DNA of 64,000 bases from Sphaerotilus microaerophilus (GTDB taxonomy: Bacteria > Pseudomonadota > Gammaproteobacteria > Burkholderiales > Burkholderiaceae_C), in the NCBI RefSeq assembly GCF_023734135.1, contig NZ_AP025730.1:806001-870000 (forward strand), in the 5' to 3' direction. Of the stretch, positions 7,109 through 16,138 are shown one piece after another (positions within the stretch are counted from its first letter, which is position 1; the number at the start of each line of letters is the position of its first letter). The notes under the pieces were generated by a model, which did not search any database, had not been told where the DNA came from, and was given only the letters and a program-made list of their open reading frames with translations. A program made the translations under genes and the position numbers.

Positions 7109-10100
7109 CCGGTGCGTGAACGGCTTGACCGCTGGGGCGGGTATTGCCGCGCTGTGGCTGGGCGCTGGCAGCGCCTGGGCCCAGGCGGAGCCAGTGGCCG
7201 AGTCGCCCGAGCAGGTGCGCGCTCGCGTGCAGGCGGTGTGTGCGCCCTACGAGGCGGGCGTGCCGGCAGACCTGGATTTGCAGTGGACACAAAGCGAAGT
7301 GGATCGCTTGCAGCAAAACAGACTGTCAGGGCATTTGGAACTGGCTTGCCAGGGATGGTGGGCGGCCGTCCGGCGGTTTCGGGCTGACAGCATCGCTGCG
7401 ATCAGATTCCAGGCAACGATTGCCGCCAGTTTGCTCTGGGTGGGTCGGTCGGGCGATGCTTTCCCGATCTTGTTGGCTACACGTGAACAGCTCATGCCAA
7501 TGGCCGAAGTCGGGCGATTGGAAGTTGCCTCATTGTCCGGAATGATAGGTGGGTTTTATACATTCCGTAGGGACATACCTCGCGCCGTGGCGGAGTTGGA
7601 GCGGGCCATGCAGGAGCAGGCCTCTGATCCTGACCCGAATGCCCGCGAACTGCGTTGGACCATCGCGCAGAACTTCGGCGCGATCCTGATGGCGGCTCGT
7701 CAATATGATCGATCTGAGAAAGTGCTGACTGGCCTTCTGGCAGAAATCGAATCCGCGTCTCCCAAACCGAATCCGCTTTTGAAGGCATGGGTTCTGAATG
7801 GGCTGGTCAACCTGGAGGTCCGTCGTGAACAATATGTCAAAGCGTTGAGTTATTCGCGCGTAGAGGTGGCTTGGCTTGAAGCCTTGGGAGAGGTAAGAGG
7901 GCCTGAGTTGTTGATGGCGCGTCAGAATCTTTCCTTGACGCTGGCAAGGCTTGGTATATATGACGAGGCTGAGACCGTGATGCGGGCGGCCATCGCAACG
8001 ACATTTGATGCGGCCTCAGACTACCAGAATAACTCGACCGACCTGCGCGAATCTCTTGCGGAGTTGCTGCTACAACGCGGGCGACCGTTGGAAGCCGCGC
8101 AAGCGATTCGCGAGGCGCTGGCGTTGATCAAGACCTCGCAAGTCAAGGGCAGCGCGCGGGAAATGAACTCGCGCAGGCTGTTGGCGCGGGCTTATGCCGC
8201 CTTGGGCGATCTCGGCGCGGCGGTTGAGCAATATCGCGTCATCGAGACTTGGATCGACTCAGGAGGGCGTGGCGGGGAGGCGCTACATCGCATCGGGAGC
8301 TTGACCGGCTTTGTGCGGGTGTTGCTTGAGTTGGGTGATTACGAGGAGGCGCGTAGTGTCTTGGGCCGTGCGCAGGCGGAGTTGGCAAAGGCGCCTGCCC
8401 AGCGCAAGGAGCAGGCCGAGTTGCTCCGTCTGTCGGCTCTGCTCAAGCAGGCCGGCGGCGATATGCCTGGCTTGCTGGCGGATTTGTCTCAGGCGGCACA
8501 CGTGCTTGCACCTACCTACCCGGATGTTTCTCCAGAGCAGGTGGAATTGAAGGTTCTTGCCTGCCCTGCAGATACTGCAGCCTGCGCGGCATTGGTCCAA
8601 TCGTTGGAAGATGCTGGGCGCGACACAGACCATCCAGCGCTGCCGCACGATCTGGAGGCGCGGGGCAGGCTGGCGCTGGGGGCCCGGGCTCGTGAGAGCA
8701 GCCAACCTGCATCGGCAACCCGACTTGCGCACTCAGCCCTCGTAGCTGCAGTGCGTTCTGGCTCGCCGGCGCTGCTCGGCCTGGCCTATGGCCTGCAGGC
8801 CGACGTGCGCGCCGACGCCGGGCGCTTCGACGAGGCGATCTTCTTCGGCAAGCTGGCGCTGGCCGAGGTGCAGCGCCAGCGAGCCCGGGTGGTGGCGCTG
8901 GGGGCTGCTGCCGAGGCGCACTTCCTGGAGCGCCGCAGCGAGGTCTACCGCAGCCTGGCCGACCGCCTCGCCGGGCAGGGGCGCATCGCCGAGGCCCTGG
9001 CGGTGCTGCGCCTGGCCAAGCGCGCCGAGCAGGCCGACTGGGGCCAGCGTGGCGCCGGGGCGCTGGATGACGAGCAGGTGGCCGAGTTGCTGCCCTGGTC
9101 GCCCGCCGAGCGCCGCCTGCAGCAACAACTGGCCCAGACCCTGGCCAGCCACCAGGCGCTGGCCGATGAGTACGCCCGGCTGCGCCGGCTCGATGCCGCC
9201 CGCGCCATCACCGCCGACGAGCAGGCCCGCCTGGCCACGCTGGCGCAGCAGGGCCGCCAGGAACGCGAGCGGCTGCAGGCCCAGCTCGATGCGCTGCTGC
9301 AGACGGTGGCCGCCGCGACGGCGCCGGCTCCTGGCGCGCGGCAAGGCGCTGCGCCCGCGGCCGTGAGCGACGCCGCCGAGCGGGCCGCGCTGGCGCGGGT
9401 GCGCCCGCGCGAGGCCGGCGTGGTGCATGCGTGGCTGATGCTGTCGCCCCAGGGCCTGCGCTCGGTCGTGGTCGGGCGCGAGCGCAGCTGGGTGCGCGCC
9501 CGGCGCGTGGCGCCGCAGGAGGTCAGCCGCGACATCGCGCGCTGGCTGGAGGTGCTGCGCCGGCAGGGTGCCGGGGCGAATGGCCGGGACGAGCTGGGCG
9601 CGCGGTTGTACGAGCACATCGGCCGCCTGATCGACGAACCCGCCCGCCAAGCCCGGGCGAGCCGGGTGGTGCTCTGGCTGGACGGCCCGCTGCGCCACCT
9701 GCCGCTGGCGGCGCTGCACGATGGCCGGCAGTACCTGGCGCAGAAGTACACGCTGCTGCACGCCGCGCCGGTGCTCGATGGCGCTGCCAGCGACGGGCGC
9801 CCGGCGGCCCGCACCGCGCAAGTGGGCGCGCTGTCGCTCCAGGCCTTCGGCATGACCGAGGCGGCCGCCGGCCTGCCGGCGCTGCCTGGCGTGGCGCGTG
9901 AGCTCTGCGGCATCGTGCGCGGGCCGGTGCAGGGGCTGTCCACGGATGCCGCGGCCACCGCGGTGAGCGGCTGTGCCGACGGGGGCACCCGCGGCCAGGG
10001 CCCGGTGGCCGGTGAGGCGGTGGCCAACGCGCAATTCACCGCCGCAAGGTTGCATCAGGCCCTGGCAGCGCCCGCCGCGGCTCCGTCGCGCCTGCTGCAC

Positions 10101-10538
10101 ATCGGCACCCATTTCGTGCTGCGGCCCGGGCACGTCGAACGTTCCTGGCTGCTCCTGGGCGACGGCCAGCGCCTGGGGCTGGCGGAGGTGGCGCGGCTGG
10201 ACCTGCGCGGCCAGCAGCTGGTCACGCTGTCGGCCTGCGAAACCGGTGCTCCGGCGGGGGACGCCACCGACGGCCGGCAGATCGATGGCCTGGCCGCGGC
10301 GGTGCTGGGCGCGGGGGCGCGCCAGGTGCTGGCCAGCCTGTGGCGGGTGGACGACCAGGCGACCGCCCGCTTCATGCAGGTGTTCTACGAGGAGAGCCGG
10401 CGCGCGGGCTCACCCGCACAGGGCACCGATTGGGCGGCGGCGCTGCAGCGCACCCAGCAGCGTCTGCTGGCCGGCGGCGGCTCCGCTGCCCGTCCGCACG
10501 ACTGGGCTGCCTTTGTGTTGATGGATGCGCGCCGGTAG
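7080..10538 (+). CDS. Exported TPR-CHAT protein (caspase-like peptidase domain)
   Basis: A 1152-residue protein. A signal peptide (about 1-34, ending SAWA) is followed by a long helical region with tetratricopeptide-like repeats (about 100-620; for example LRWTIAQNFGAILMAARQYDRSEKVLTGLL and VLLELGDYEEARSVLGRAQAEL). A coiled-coil-rich linker comes next, and the CHAT domain fills about residues 790-1150. The CHAT His/Cys pair is visible: H1011 in HIGTHF and C1053 in LSACETG, followed by the conserved LAAAVLGAGARQVLASLW. CHAT proteases are relatives of caspases and separase, and TPRs commonly recruit their substrates. Residues of about 60-560 are encoded by DNA of much lower GC than the rest. 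The start at 7080 follows GGAGG and overlaps the preceding gene. The substrate is unknown. Confidence 0.85.
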   Translation: MSKRRDGRVSRCVNGLTAGAGIAALWLGAGSAWAQAEPVAESPEQVRARVQAVCAPYEAGVPADLDLQWTQSEVDRLQQNRLSGHLELACQGWWAAVRRFRADSIAAIRFQATIAASLLWVGRSGDAFPILLATREQLMPMAEVGRLEVASLSGMIGGFYTFRRDIPRAVAELERAMQEQASDPDPNARELRWTIAQNFGAILMAARQYDRSEKVLTGLLAEIESASPKPNPLLKAWVLNGLVNLEVRREQYVKALSYSRVEVAWLEALGEVRGPELLMARQNLSLTLARLGIYDEAETVMRAAIATTFDAASDYQNNSTDLRESLAELLLQRGRPLEAAQAIREALALIKTSQVKGSAREMNSRRLLARAYAALGDLGAAVEQYRVIETWIDSGGRGGEALHRIGSLTGFVRVLLELGDYEEARSVLGRAQAELAKAPAQRKEQAELLRLSALLKQAGGDMPGLLADLSQAAHVLAPTYPDVSPEQVELKVLACPADTAACAALVQSLEDAGRDTDHPALPHDLEARGRLALGARARESSQPASATRLAHSALVAAVRSGSPALLGLAYGLQADVRADAGRFDEAIFFGKLALAEVQRQRARVVALGAAAEAHFLERRSEVYRSLADRLAGQGRIAEALAVLRLAKRAEQADWGQRGAGALDDEQVAELLPWSPAERRLQQQLAQTLASHQALADEYARLRRLDAARAITADEQARLATLAQQGRQERERLQAQLDALLQTVAAATAPAPGARQGAAPAAVSDAAERAALARVRPREAGVVHAWLMLSPQGLRSVVVGRERSWVRARRVAPQEVSRDIARWLEVLRRQGAGANGRDELGARLYEHIGRLIDEPARQARASRVVLWLDGPLRHLPLAALHDGRQYLAQKYTLLHAAPVLDGAASDGRPAARTAQVGALSLQAFGMTEAAAGLPALPGVARELCGIVRGPVQGLSTDAAATAVSGCADGGTRGQGPVAGEAVANAQFTAARLHQALAAPAAAPSRLLHIGTHFVLRPGHVERSWLLLGDGQRLGLAEVARLDLRGQQLVTLSACETGAPAGDATDGRQIDGLAAAVLGAGARQVLASLWRVDDQATARFMQVFYEESRRAGSPAQGTDWAAALQRTQQRLLAGGGSAARPHDWAAFVLMDARR

Positions 10539-10676
10539 TGGCTCGATGGGACCGATGGGGCCAGTGCGATGGGCGGGGTCGTCATGAACGGGTTCCTCCC
10601 TGAAGGTGCTTCTTCCATCCCCGAGCAGGCCTCTGCGGGCCGTTGACAGCGTGAGGAGAGGGGCGACGCGCTGCGT

Positions 10677-11867
10677 TCAGTGCAACTGGATGGCGCCAGC
10701 GGCGCTGACGACCACGCGCTGGCCCACCGCCCAGCGTGGCGCGTCGCCATGCGTCAGGCGGCGGGTATTGCCGTCGTCGAAGCGCACCGTGGTCTGCCAG
10801 GGGCCCGGGCCGGTGATGCGCTGCTGGATCGCGTTGCCGGCGAATGCGCCCGCGACGCCGCCGGCCACCGTGGCAGCGGCGCGCCCGCGGCCTCGGCCGA
10901 ACTGGTTGCCGATGCCCGCGCCGATGAGGGCGCCCGCCACGCTGCCCACCGGAACGTCCCGGGCGGCGCTGGCCAGCTGCTGGAGGCCCACCACCGTGGC
11001 CGGGCCGCTGGTGATCGGCCCGCCGTTCAAGTTCAGTGCCAGCTGCTGGGGCGCGCTGTGCACACCGAGCGAGTCGACCAGCTCGTACTCGAGGGTGGCG
11101 CGCAGCGGCTGGCTGGGCGCCTGCAGCGGTAGGTTGAGGTGGCCGTTGGCGGCATTCAGCTGCACTGCGACAGTTTGTTCGCCCTCCGGCCAGGGCTGGG
11201 TTGATTCCACCACCCGCTGCCGTACCTGCACGATGTCGCCGGCCCCCTTGCGCCAGCTCAATTGCACGGACAGCGGCTGGCCCAGCCTCGGCGGCTGTGA
11301 CCAGCGCAGCGCACCCAGCGTGACCGGTGGCAGCAGGCTGAAGGTCTGCTCGAAGGGCGCGCTGCGCCGGCCATCCGCATCAACCAGGGTGTATTCGAAG
11401 GTGGCCTGGGTGGGGGCGCTGACGACCTGCTGGATCGTGCCGGCGGAAACCTCCCCGTTGTGGGCGCTGCTGCCGCCCGTGTCCACCGGCACCGACCAGG
11501 CGGTGGGCGACCAGTGGCCTTCGCCGCGCAGGAAGCGCACGTCAACGCGGCGGATCTGGCTGTTGCGGGCGGAGTAGGACAGCCGCAGCGGCTGGGCCTG
11601 CCCGTTGCCCACCAGCACCGGCTGGGCGCCACGCACCGCGGTGATGTCCAGCGAGCTGCGGCCCAGCATCCACCAGGCGCTGGCGGCGCCGACCACGAGC
11701 AGGCCGGCGCCGGCTGCGACGAGCCATCCTTGTGGGAGACGCGGGGCGCGGCTGGCGGCCGGCGGCGGCGGGTGCCCCATCGCTGCCGTGGCGGATGTCG
11801 TGGCGGGTACGGGCTGGAGGGGGACGACGGACGTGTGAGCCGTGGTGGCCGAGGCAGCAGCGGGCAT
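10677..11867 (-). CDS. Membrane-anchored protein with glycine-zipper segment
   Basis: A 396-residue protein. A Pro/Ala-rich cytoplasmic start is followed by one membrane helix (about 48-70, GWLVAAGAGLLVVGAASAWWML). Periplasmic beta-rich repeats come next: two related units with F/LEYxLVDxxGxxSAP, at about residues 165 and 265, suggest Ig-like modules. A glycine zipper (about 310-350, VGSVAGALIGAGIGNQFGRGRGRAAATVAGGVAGAFAGNAI) is of the Rick_17kDa/2TM type, and a small C-terminal domain ends it. Glycine zippers insert in or span membranes. It is convergent with the CHAT gene and upstream-linked to the OmpA-type lipoprotein that has the same kind of zipper. Function unknown; an envelope structural role is likely. 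Confidence 0.65.
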   Translation of the reverse strand: MPAAASATTAHTSVVPLQPVPATTSATAAMGHPPPPAASRAPRLPQGWLVAAGAGLLVVGAASAWWMLGRSSLDITAVRGAQPVLVGNGQAQPLRLSYSARNSQIRRVDVRFLRGEGHWSPTAWSVPVDTGGSSAHNGEVSAGTIQQVVSAPTQATFEYTLVDADGRRSAPFEQTFSLLPPVTLGALRWSQPPRLGQPLSVQLSWRKGAGDIVQVRQRVVESTQPWPEGEQTVAVQLNAANGHLNLPLQAPSQPLRATLEYELVDSLGVHSAPQQLALNLNGGPITSGPATVVGLQQLASAARDVPVGSVAGALIGAGIGNQFGRGRGRAAATVAGGVAGAFAGNAIQQRITGPGPWQTTVRFDDGNTRRLTHGDAPRWAVGQRVVVSAAGAIQLH

Positions 11868-11932
11868 GGGGGTCTCCGGGGAAGCGGGTGGGTGGGGCGG
11901 GCCGTATCGAAGGGCGAGGGGGTGTGCGCGGG

Positions 11933-12682
11933 TCAGCTCGCGGGCGGGCGGACGAACACCTCGACACGGCGGTTCTGCTGGCGGCCCTCCTCGCTCTGGT
12001 TGTTGGCGATCGGGCTGCCCTGGCCCAGGCCGGCCGCGCTGAGGCGCGCGCCGTCGAAGCCCTGCGCCTGCATGAAGCGCACGACCGACCGGGCGCGGGC
12101 CTCCGACAGCGCCTGGTTGCTCGCCGGGCTGCCGACGTTGTCGGTGTGGCCGACCGCCTTGACGGTGATGCCGCAGTACTTCCGGACGGTGGTGGTCACC
12201 CGGGTCAGCGTGTCCTGGAAACCCGGGCTCAGGGCGGACTGGCCGGAGGCGAACATGACCGAGCCTGGGATCTTCAGCCGCACCGAGCCGTCCTCCTGCT
12301 CCTCGACATCGATCTCATTGGCAAAGGCCGCGCCAGCCAGGGCGCCTACCAGTGCGCCGCCAAGGGCACCCTGCACCCGGTGGCGCCCGCGGTGCTTCGT
12401 TCCGGCGGCGTTGCCGGCCGCGACGCCGAGCACGGCGCCGGCCGCTGCGCCCACTGCCACCTTGGTGGCGTTGGAGGTGGTGGGGAGCTTCTCGCATCCG
12501 GCCTGGGCGGCCGCTGTGCTGCCGGTGCTGCTGCTGTTGTTGCCGCCTGGCATGCTGGCGCAGCCGCCAAACAGTGCCGCGGCTGCGATGGCGGCCGCAC
12601 TGGCGCAGGCCAGCGCGCGTTGGGCAACCGCCGGCCGAGTGGCGGCTGGCCGGGCCGGTGAATGGCGTGCAGGGGTGAACAT
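11933..12682 (-). CDS. OmpA-family lipoprotein with glycine zipper
   Basis: A 249-residue protein. A long n-region precedes a lipoprotein signal with lipobox LFGGC, so the mature protein starts at about Cys41. A glycine zipper follows (about 75-120, VAVGAAAGAVLGVAAGNAAG and ALGGALVGALAGAAF). A C-terminal OmpA-like peptidoglycan-binding domain spans about 130-245, with GHTDNVGSPASNQALSEARARSV and the closing NRRVEVFV. It resembles the YiaD class of lipoproteins that tie the outer membrane to the cell wall. The start has a GAGGAG site. It lies 65 bases upstream of the other zipper protein on the same strand, so the two are probably co-transcribed. Confidence 0.88.
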   Translation of the reverse strand: MFTPARHSPARPAATRPAVAQRALACASAAAIAAAALFGGCASMPGGNNSSSTGSTAAAQAGCEKLPTTSNATKVAVGAAAGAVLGVAAGNAAGTKHRGRHRVQGALGGALVGALAGAAFANEIDVEEQEDGSVRLKIPGSVMFASGQSALSPGFQDTLTRVTTTVRKYCGITVKAVGHTDNVGSPASNQALSEARARSVVRFMQAQGFDGARLSAAGLGQGSPIANNQSEEGRQQNRRVEVFVRPPAS

Positions 12683-12881
12683 GACGGGCGTGCTCCTCGA
12701 TTGGGGACCTGGGCTGTCTGTCTGCCCCGGTGGGTGCCGGGGGACTTGAAGGCCAGGACGAGGCCTGCGCCGAAACGTCAGGACGCGGGGTGTCCGGCGC
12801 CTTTCACAGGAGGGTCGAGGAGGGTCGACATGGGGCCTGAGGACGCGTCGTTCTCGTACGAGGCCGCACGCAGCTTGCGCC

Positions 12882-12911
12882 TTGGTGCCAACCAGTAAAA
12901 CGTGCTATATT
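12882..12911 (+). promoter_or_regulatory. Sigma-70 promoter of the ribosomal protein operon
   Basis: TTGGTG (12882-12887), 18 bases, TATATT (12906-12911), with a G+C-rich discriminator downstream as expected for a stringently controlled ribosomal promoter. Transcription would begin near 12918, giving a leader of about 145 bases. Confidence 0.65.
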
Positions 12912-13026
12912 CGCAAGCTTTTCGGGCGTGGACCATCCGCGCCCGTTTCGTCGTTTCGGTGTGCCGCGCTCGAAAGTCCTCGTCAAGAGGGCTGTTCGGG
13001 GGTGGCTCGCCGGAGCAAATCAGTCA

Positions 13027-13048
13027 GCCCGACCAATCGTTGTCGGGC
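13027..13048 (+). promoter_or_regulatory. Leader hairpin next to the rplC ribosome-binding site
   Basis: GCCCGAC (13027-13033) and GTCGGGC (13042-13048) form a perfect 7-bp stem with an 8-base loop. It ends 3 bases before the GGAGAAG ribosome-binding site (13052-13058). The placement suits translational feedback by a ribosomal protein; no T-run follows, so it is not a terminator. Confidence 0.5.
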
Positions 13049-13062
13049 ATTGGAGAAGAACC

Positions 13063-13731
13063 ATGACGACAGCCAATCCGGGCGAGCGCCTCGGTTTGCT
13101 GGGCCGCAAGGTGGGCATGATGCGCATCTTCACGGACGACGGCGATGCCGTGACCGTGCTCGACGTGTCCAACAACCGCGTCGCCCAGGTCAAGACCGCC
13201 GACGTCGACGGCTACAGCGCCCTGCAGGTGGCCTTCGGCGCCCGCAAGGCCTCCCGCGTGACCAAGCCCCAGGCGGGCCACCTGGCCAAGGCTGGTGTGG
13301 AAGCGGGCGAACTCCTGAAGGAGTTCCGTGTCAGCGCCGACGTGGCGGCCGAGTACAAGGCTGGCGCGCAGGTCCCCGTGACCCTGTTCGCAGCGGGCCA
13401 GCAAGTCGACGTGCAAGGCACCTCGATCGGCAAGGGCTATGCCGGCACCATCAAGCGCCACAACTTCAGCTCGCAGCGCGCGTCGCACGGCAACAGCCGT
13501 TCGCACAACGTGCCGGGCTCGATCTCGATGGCGCAGGATCCGGGCCGCGTGTTCCCGGGCAAGAAGATGACCGGCCACATGGGCGACGAGACCGTCACGA
13601 CCCAGAACCTGGACATCGTGCGCGTCGACGAGGCCCGCCAGCTGCTGCTGGTCAAGGGTGCCGTGCCGGGCGCCAAGGGTGGCTTCGTCACCGTGCGTCC
13701 CGCCGTCAAAGCCAAGCAAGGAGCCAACTGA
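13063..13731 (+). CDS. rplC: Large ribosomal subunit protein L3
   Basis: A 222-residue early-assembly 23S rRNA-binding protein. The L3 signature is plain ([16 protein letters not shown]; then [25 protein letters not shown] and [11 protein letters not shown]). The glutamine that PrmB methylates in other bacteria lies in the [14 protein letters not shown] loop. The start at 13063 follows GGAGAAG; the in-frame extension upstream has no L3 similarity. It is the first gene of the operon here. rpsJ, its usual neighbour, is missing. The stop overlaps the rplD start (TGATG). Confidence 0.97.
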   Translation: MTTANPGERLGLLGRKVGMMRIFTDDGDAVTVLDVSNNRVAQVKTADVDGYSALQVAFGARKASRVTKPQAGHLAKAGVEAGELLKEFRVSADVAAEYKAGAQVPVTLFAAGQQVDVQGTSIGKGYAGTIKRHNFSSQRASHGNSRSHNVPGSISMAQDPGRVFPGKKMTGHMGDETVTTQNLDIVRVDEARQLLLVKGAVPGAKGGFVTVRPAVKAKQGAN

Positions 13732-14351
13732 TGCAGCTCGAGCTCCTGAATGAGCAGGGCCAGGCGGCCGCAAAGGTCGATGCCCCTGACACCGTCTTCG
13801 CGCGTGACTACAACGAAGCGCTGGTGCACCAGGTCGTGGTGGCCTATCAGGCCAACGCCCGCCAAGGCACCCGTGCTCAGCTGACCCGCGCCGAGGTCCA
13901 TCACTCGACGAAGAAGCCGTTCCGCCAGAAGGGTACCGGCCGCGCTCGCGCCGGTATGACCTCGTCGCCGCTGTGGCGTGGGGGCGGTCGCACCTTCCCG
14001 AATTCGCCGGACGAGAACTTCAGCCACAAGCTGAACAAGAAGATGTATCGCGCCGGCATGGTGACGATCCTCTCCCAGCTCGCCCGTGAAGGCCGCCTGG
14101 CCGTGGTCGACTCGCTCAAGGTCGAGGCGCCCAAGACCAAGCTGCTGGCCGCCAAGCTCAAGGCGATGAACCTGGATCACGTGATGGTGATCGCTGACGA
14201 GGTGGACGAGAACCTGTTCCTCGCCTCGCGCAATCTCGTCAATGTGCTGGTGGTCGAGCCGCGTTACGCCGATCCGGCGTCGCTGGTCTTCTACAAGAAG
14301 GTCATCGTCACCAAGGGCGCGATCGACAAGCTGCAGGAGATGTTCGCATGA
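13731..14351 (+). CDS. rplD: Large ribosomal subunit protein L4
   Basis: A 206-residue 23S rRNA-binding protein whose long loop lines the exit tunnel (residues about 45-100, [28 protein letters not shown]). In gammaproteobacteria L4 is also the repressor of the S10 operon; whether it is so here is unknown. It is translationally coupled to rplC in front (TGATG) and rplW behind (ATGA). A much longer frame is open upstream through rplC, but the conserved L4 N-terminus [10 protein letters not shown] fixes the start at 13731. Confidence 0.97.
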   Translation: MQLELLNEQGQAAAKVDAPDTVFARDYNEALVHQVVVAYQANARQGTRAQLTRAEVHHSTKKPFRQKGTGRARAGMTSSPLWRGGGRTFPNSPDENFSHKLNKKMYRAGMVTILSQLAREGRLAVVDSLKVEAPKTKLLAAKLKAMNLDHVMVIADEVDENLFLASRNLVNVLVVEPRYADPASLVFYKKVIVTKGAIDKLQEMFA

Positions 14352-14662
14352 GCGCCGCCAAGTTTGATGAGGGCCGCCTGGCCCAGGTGCTCGTCGCGCC
14401 GATCATCTCGGAAAAGGCCACCAGCGTCGGTGAAAAGCACAACCAGGTGCTGTTCAAGGTGCTGCAGGATGCCTCCAAGCCCGAGATCAAGGCTGCTGTC
14501 GAGCTGATGTTCAAGGTCGAGGTCGCGTCGGTCCAGGTGCTCAACACCAAGGGCAAGACCAAGCGCTTCGGCGGTCGCATCGGTCGTCGTGACCATGTGC
14601 GCAAGGCCTATGTCTCGCTGAAGCCGGGCCAGGAACTGAACTTCTCCGGGGAGACTGCGTAA
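14348..14662 (+). CDS. rplW: Large ribosomal subunit protein L23
   Basis: A 104-residue protein at the exit-tunnel mouth, the docking site for trigger factor and SRP. The L23 features are clear: [16 protein letters not shown] near the N-terminus, the [22 protein letters not shown] loop, and the end [13 protein letters not shown]. It overlaps rplD by four bases and ends on the A that starts rplB (TAATG), so translation is tightly coupled. Confidence 0.97.
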   Translation: MSAAKFDEGRLAQVLVAPIISEKATSVGEKHNQVLFKVLQDASKPEIKAAVELMFKVEVASVQVLNTKGKTKRFGGRIGRRDHVRKAYVSLKPGQELNFSGETA

Positions 14663-15486
14663 TGGCTGTCGTCAAGGTCAAACCGACTTCGCCTGGCCGC
14701 CGTGCCGTGGTGAAGGTGGTGCACAAGCACCTGCACAAGGGCGCGCCCGAGGCTTCGCTGCTGGAACCCCAGAAGCAGAATTCTGGCCGCAACAACAACG
14801 GTCACATCACGGTTCGCCACAAGGGTGGTGGTCACAAGCACCACTACCGCGTGGTGGACTTCGTGCGCAACAAGGATGGCATCCCGGCGAAGGTCGAGCG
14901 CGTCGAGTACGACCCGAACCGCACGGCCCACATCGCGCTGGTGTGCTATGCCGACGGCGAGCGTCGCTACATCATCGCGCCGCGTGGCCTGGAAGTGGGT
15001 CAGACGATCCTGAGCGGCGCCGAGTCGCCGATCAAGGCCGGCAACACCCTGCCGATCCGCAACATCCCGGTGGGTTCGACCATCCACTGCGTCGAGATGA
15101 TGCCTGGCAAGGGCGCGCAGATCGCCCGCTCGGCCGGCACCTCGGTGACGCTGATGGCGCGTGAAGGCACCTACGCCCAGGTCCGCCTGCGTTCGGGTGA
15201 AGTGCGCAAGATCCACATCGACTGCCGCGCCACCATCGGCGAGGTGTCCAACGAAGAGCACAACCTGCGCCAGTACGGCAAGGCCGGTGCGATCCGTTGG
15301 AAGGGCATCCGTCCGACCGTTCGCGGTACCGCCATGAACCCGGTGGACCACCCGCACGGTGGTGGCGAAGGCCGTACCGGCGAGGGCCAGGTCCCGGTGT
15401 CTCCGTGGAACACCCTGACGAAGGGCTACCGTACCCGCAACAACAAGCGCACGCAGACGTTCATCGTTTCGCGTCGCAAGAAGTAA
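14662..15486 (+). CDS. rplB: Large ribosomal subunit protein L2
   Basis: A 274-residue, highly conserved protein needed for subunit association and the peptidyl-transferase centre. Typical stretches are [34 protein letters not shown] and the C-terminal [23 protein letters not shown] segment, read here as [16 protein letters not shown] with its conserved histidine. Length matches the family. It starts on the last base of the rplW stop codon. Confidence 0.98.
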   Translation: MAVVKVKPTSPGRRAVVKVVHKHLHKGAPEASLLEPQKQNSGRNNNGHITVRHKGGGHKHHYRVVDFVRNKDGIPAKVERVEYDPNRTAHIALVCYADGERRYIIAPRGLEVGQTILSGAESPIKAGNTLPIRNIPVGSTIHCVEMMPGKGAQIARSAGTSVTLMAREGTYAQVRLRSGEVRKIHIDCRATIGEVSNEEHNLRQYGKAGAIRWKGIRPTVRGTAMNPVDHPHGGGEGRTGEGQVPVSPWNTLTKGYRTRNNKRTQTFIVSRRKK

Positions 15487-15501
15487 GAGGGGAGCGCAGC
15501 A

Positions 15502-15777
15502 ATGTCTCGTTCACTCAAGAAGGGCCCCTTCGTCGATCACCACCTGCTCGCCAAAGTCGAGAAGGCCGTGGCCACCAAGGACAAGAAGCCGGTCAAGACC
15601 TGGTCGCGTCGCTCGACCATCATGCCCGAGTTCATCGGTATCACGATCGCGGTGCACAACGGCAAGCAGCATGTGCCGGTGTACGTGACCGACCAGATGG
15701 TCGGCCACAAGCTCGGCGAGTTCGCGCTGACCCGCACGTTCAAGGGTCACCCCGCGGACAAGAAGGCCAAGCGCTGA
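15502..15777 (+). CDS. rpsS: Small ribosomal subunit protein S19
   Basis: A 91-residue protein of the 30S head. It begins [16 protein letters not shown] and contains the signature [23 protein letters not shown] and the [13 protein letters not shown] segment. The start is 15 bases after rplB with an AGGGGAG ribosome-binding site. It forms a complex with S13 near the A-site finger. Confidence 0.97.
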   Translation: MSRSLKKGPFVDHHLLAKVEKAVATKDKKPVKTWSRRSTIMPEFIGITIAVHNGKQHVPVYVTDQMVGHKLGEFALTRTFKGHPADKKAKR

Positions 15778-15790
15778 GGAGCCCGACGCA

Positions 15791-16120
15791 ATGGAAACCA
15801 AAGCAATCGTCCGTGGTGTGCGTCTGTCCTGCGACAAGGGTCGCCTGGTGGCCGACATGATCCGCGGCAAGCCGGTCGATCAGGCCCTGAGCATCCTGAC
15901 GTTCACGCCCAAGAAGGCCGCCGGCATCATCAAGAAGGCGCTGGAGAGCGCGATCGCCAACGCCGAGCACAACGACGGCGCGGACATCGACGAACTTCGC
16001 GTCACCTCGATCTACGTGGAGCAAGGTGCCACGCTGAAGCGTTTTGCCGCCCGCGCCAAGGGCCGTGGCAACCGCATCAGCAAGCCCACCGCGCACATCT
16101 ACGTGACGGTCGGCAACTGA
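15791..16120 (+). CDS. rplV: Large ribosomal subunit protein L22
   Basis: A 109-residue protein whose beta hairpin lines the exit tunnel opposite L4 and where macrolide resistance changes fall. It begins [27 protein letters not shown]. The hairpin and end are seen in [30 protein letters not shown]. It follows rpsS by 13 bases with GAGGAG upstream. Confidence 0.97.
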   Translation: METKAIVRGVRLSCDKGRLVADMIRGKPVDQALSILTFTPKKAAGIIKKALESAIANAEHNDGADIDELRVTSIYVEQGATLKRFAARAKGRGNRISKPTAHIYVTVGN

Positions 16121-16138
16121 GAAGGCAGGTAGAAAGTC

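Larger units (their letters stand above)
12683..13062 (+). other. Intergenic region and S10-operon leader
   Basis: These 380 bases separate the leftward OmpA lipoprotein gene from rplC. They contain a tandem 10-base repeat, AGGAGGGTCG (12808-12817 and 12818-12827). The S10-operon promoter (12882-12911) and about 150 bases of untranslated leader ending in a hairpin beside the rplC ribosome-binding site follow. No rpsJ is present. The leader could carry ribosomal-protein feedback control, as in other S10 operons. Confidence 0.6.

Noticed and set aside
12830..12898. 22-codon frame after the tandem AGGAGGGTCG repeat, ahead of the ribosomal promoter
   Set aside because: The Shine-Dalgarno-like repeat is eye-catching, but the frame lies upstream of the S10 promoter, has no known relative and could be chance.
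12882..14351. Long open frame through rplC into rplD, as if rplC were frameshifted
   Set aside because: Both rplC and rplD are intact with conserved ends and a TGATG overlap; the long frame is only an out-of-frame reading of rplC.
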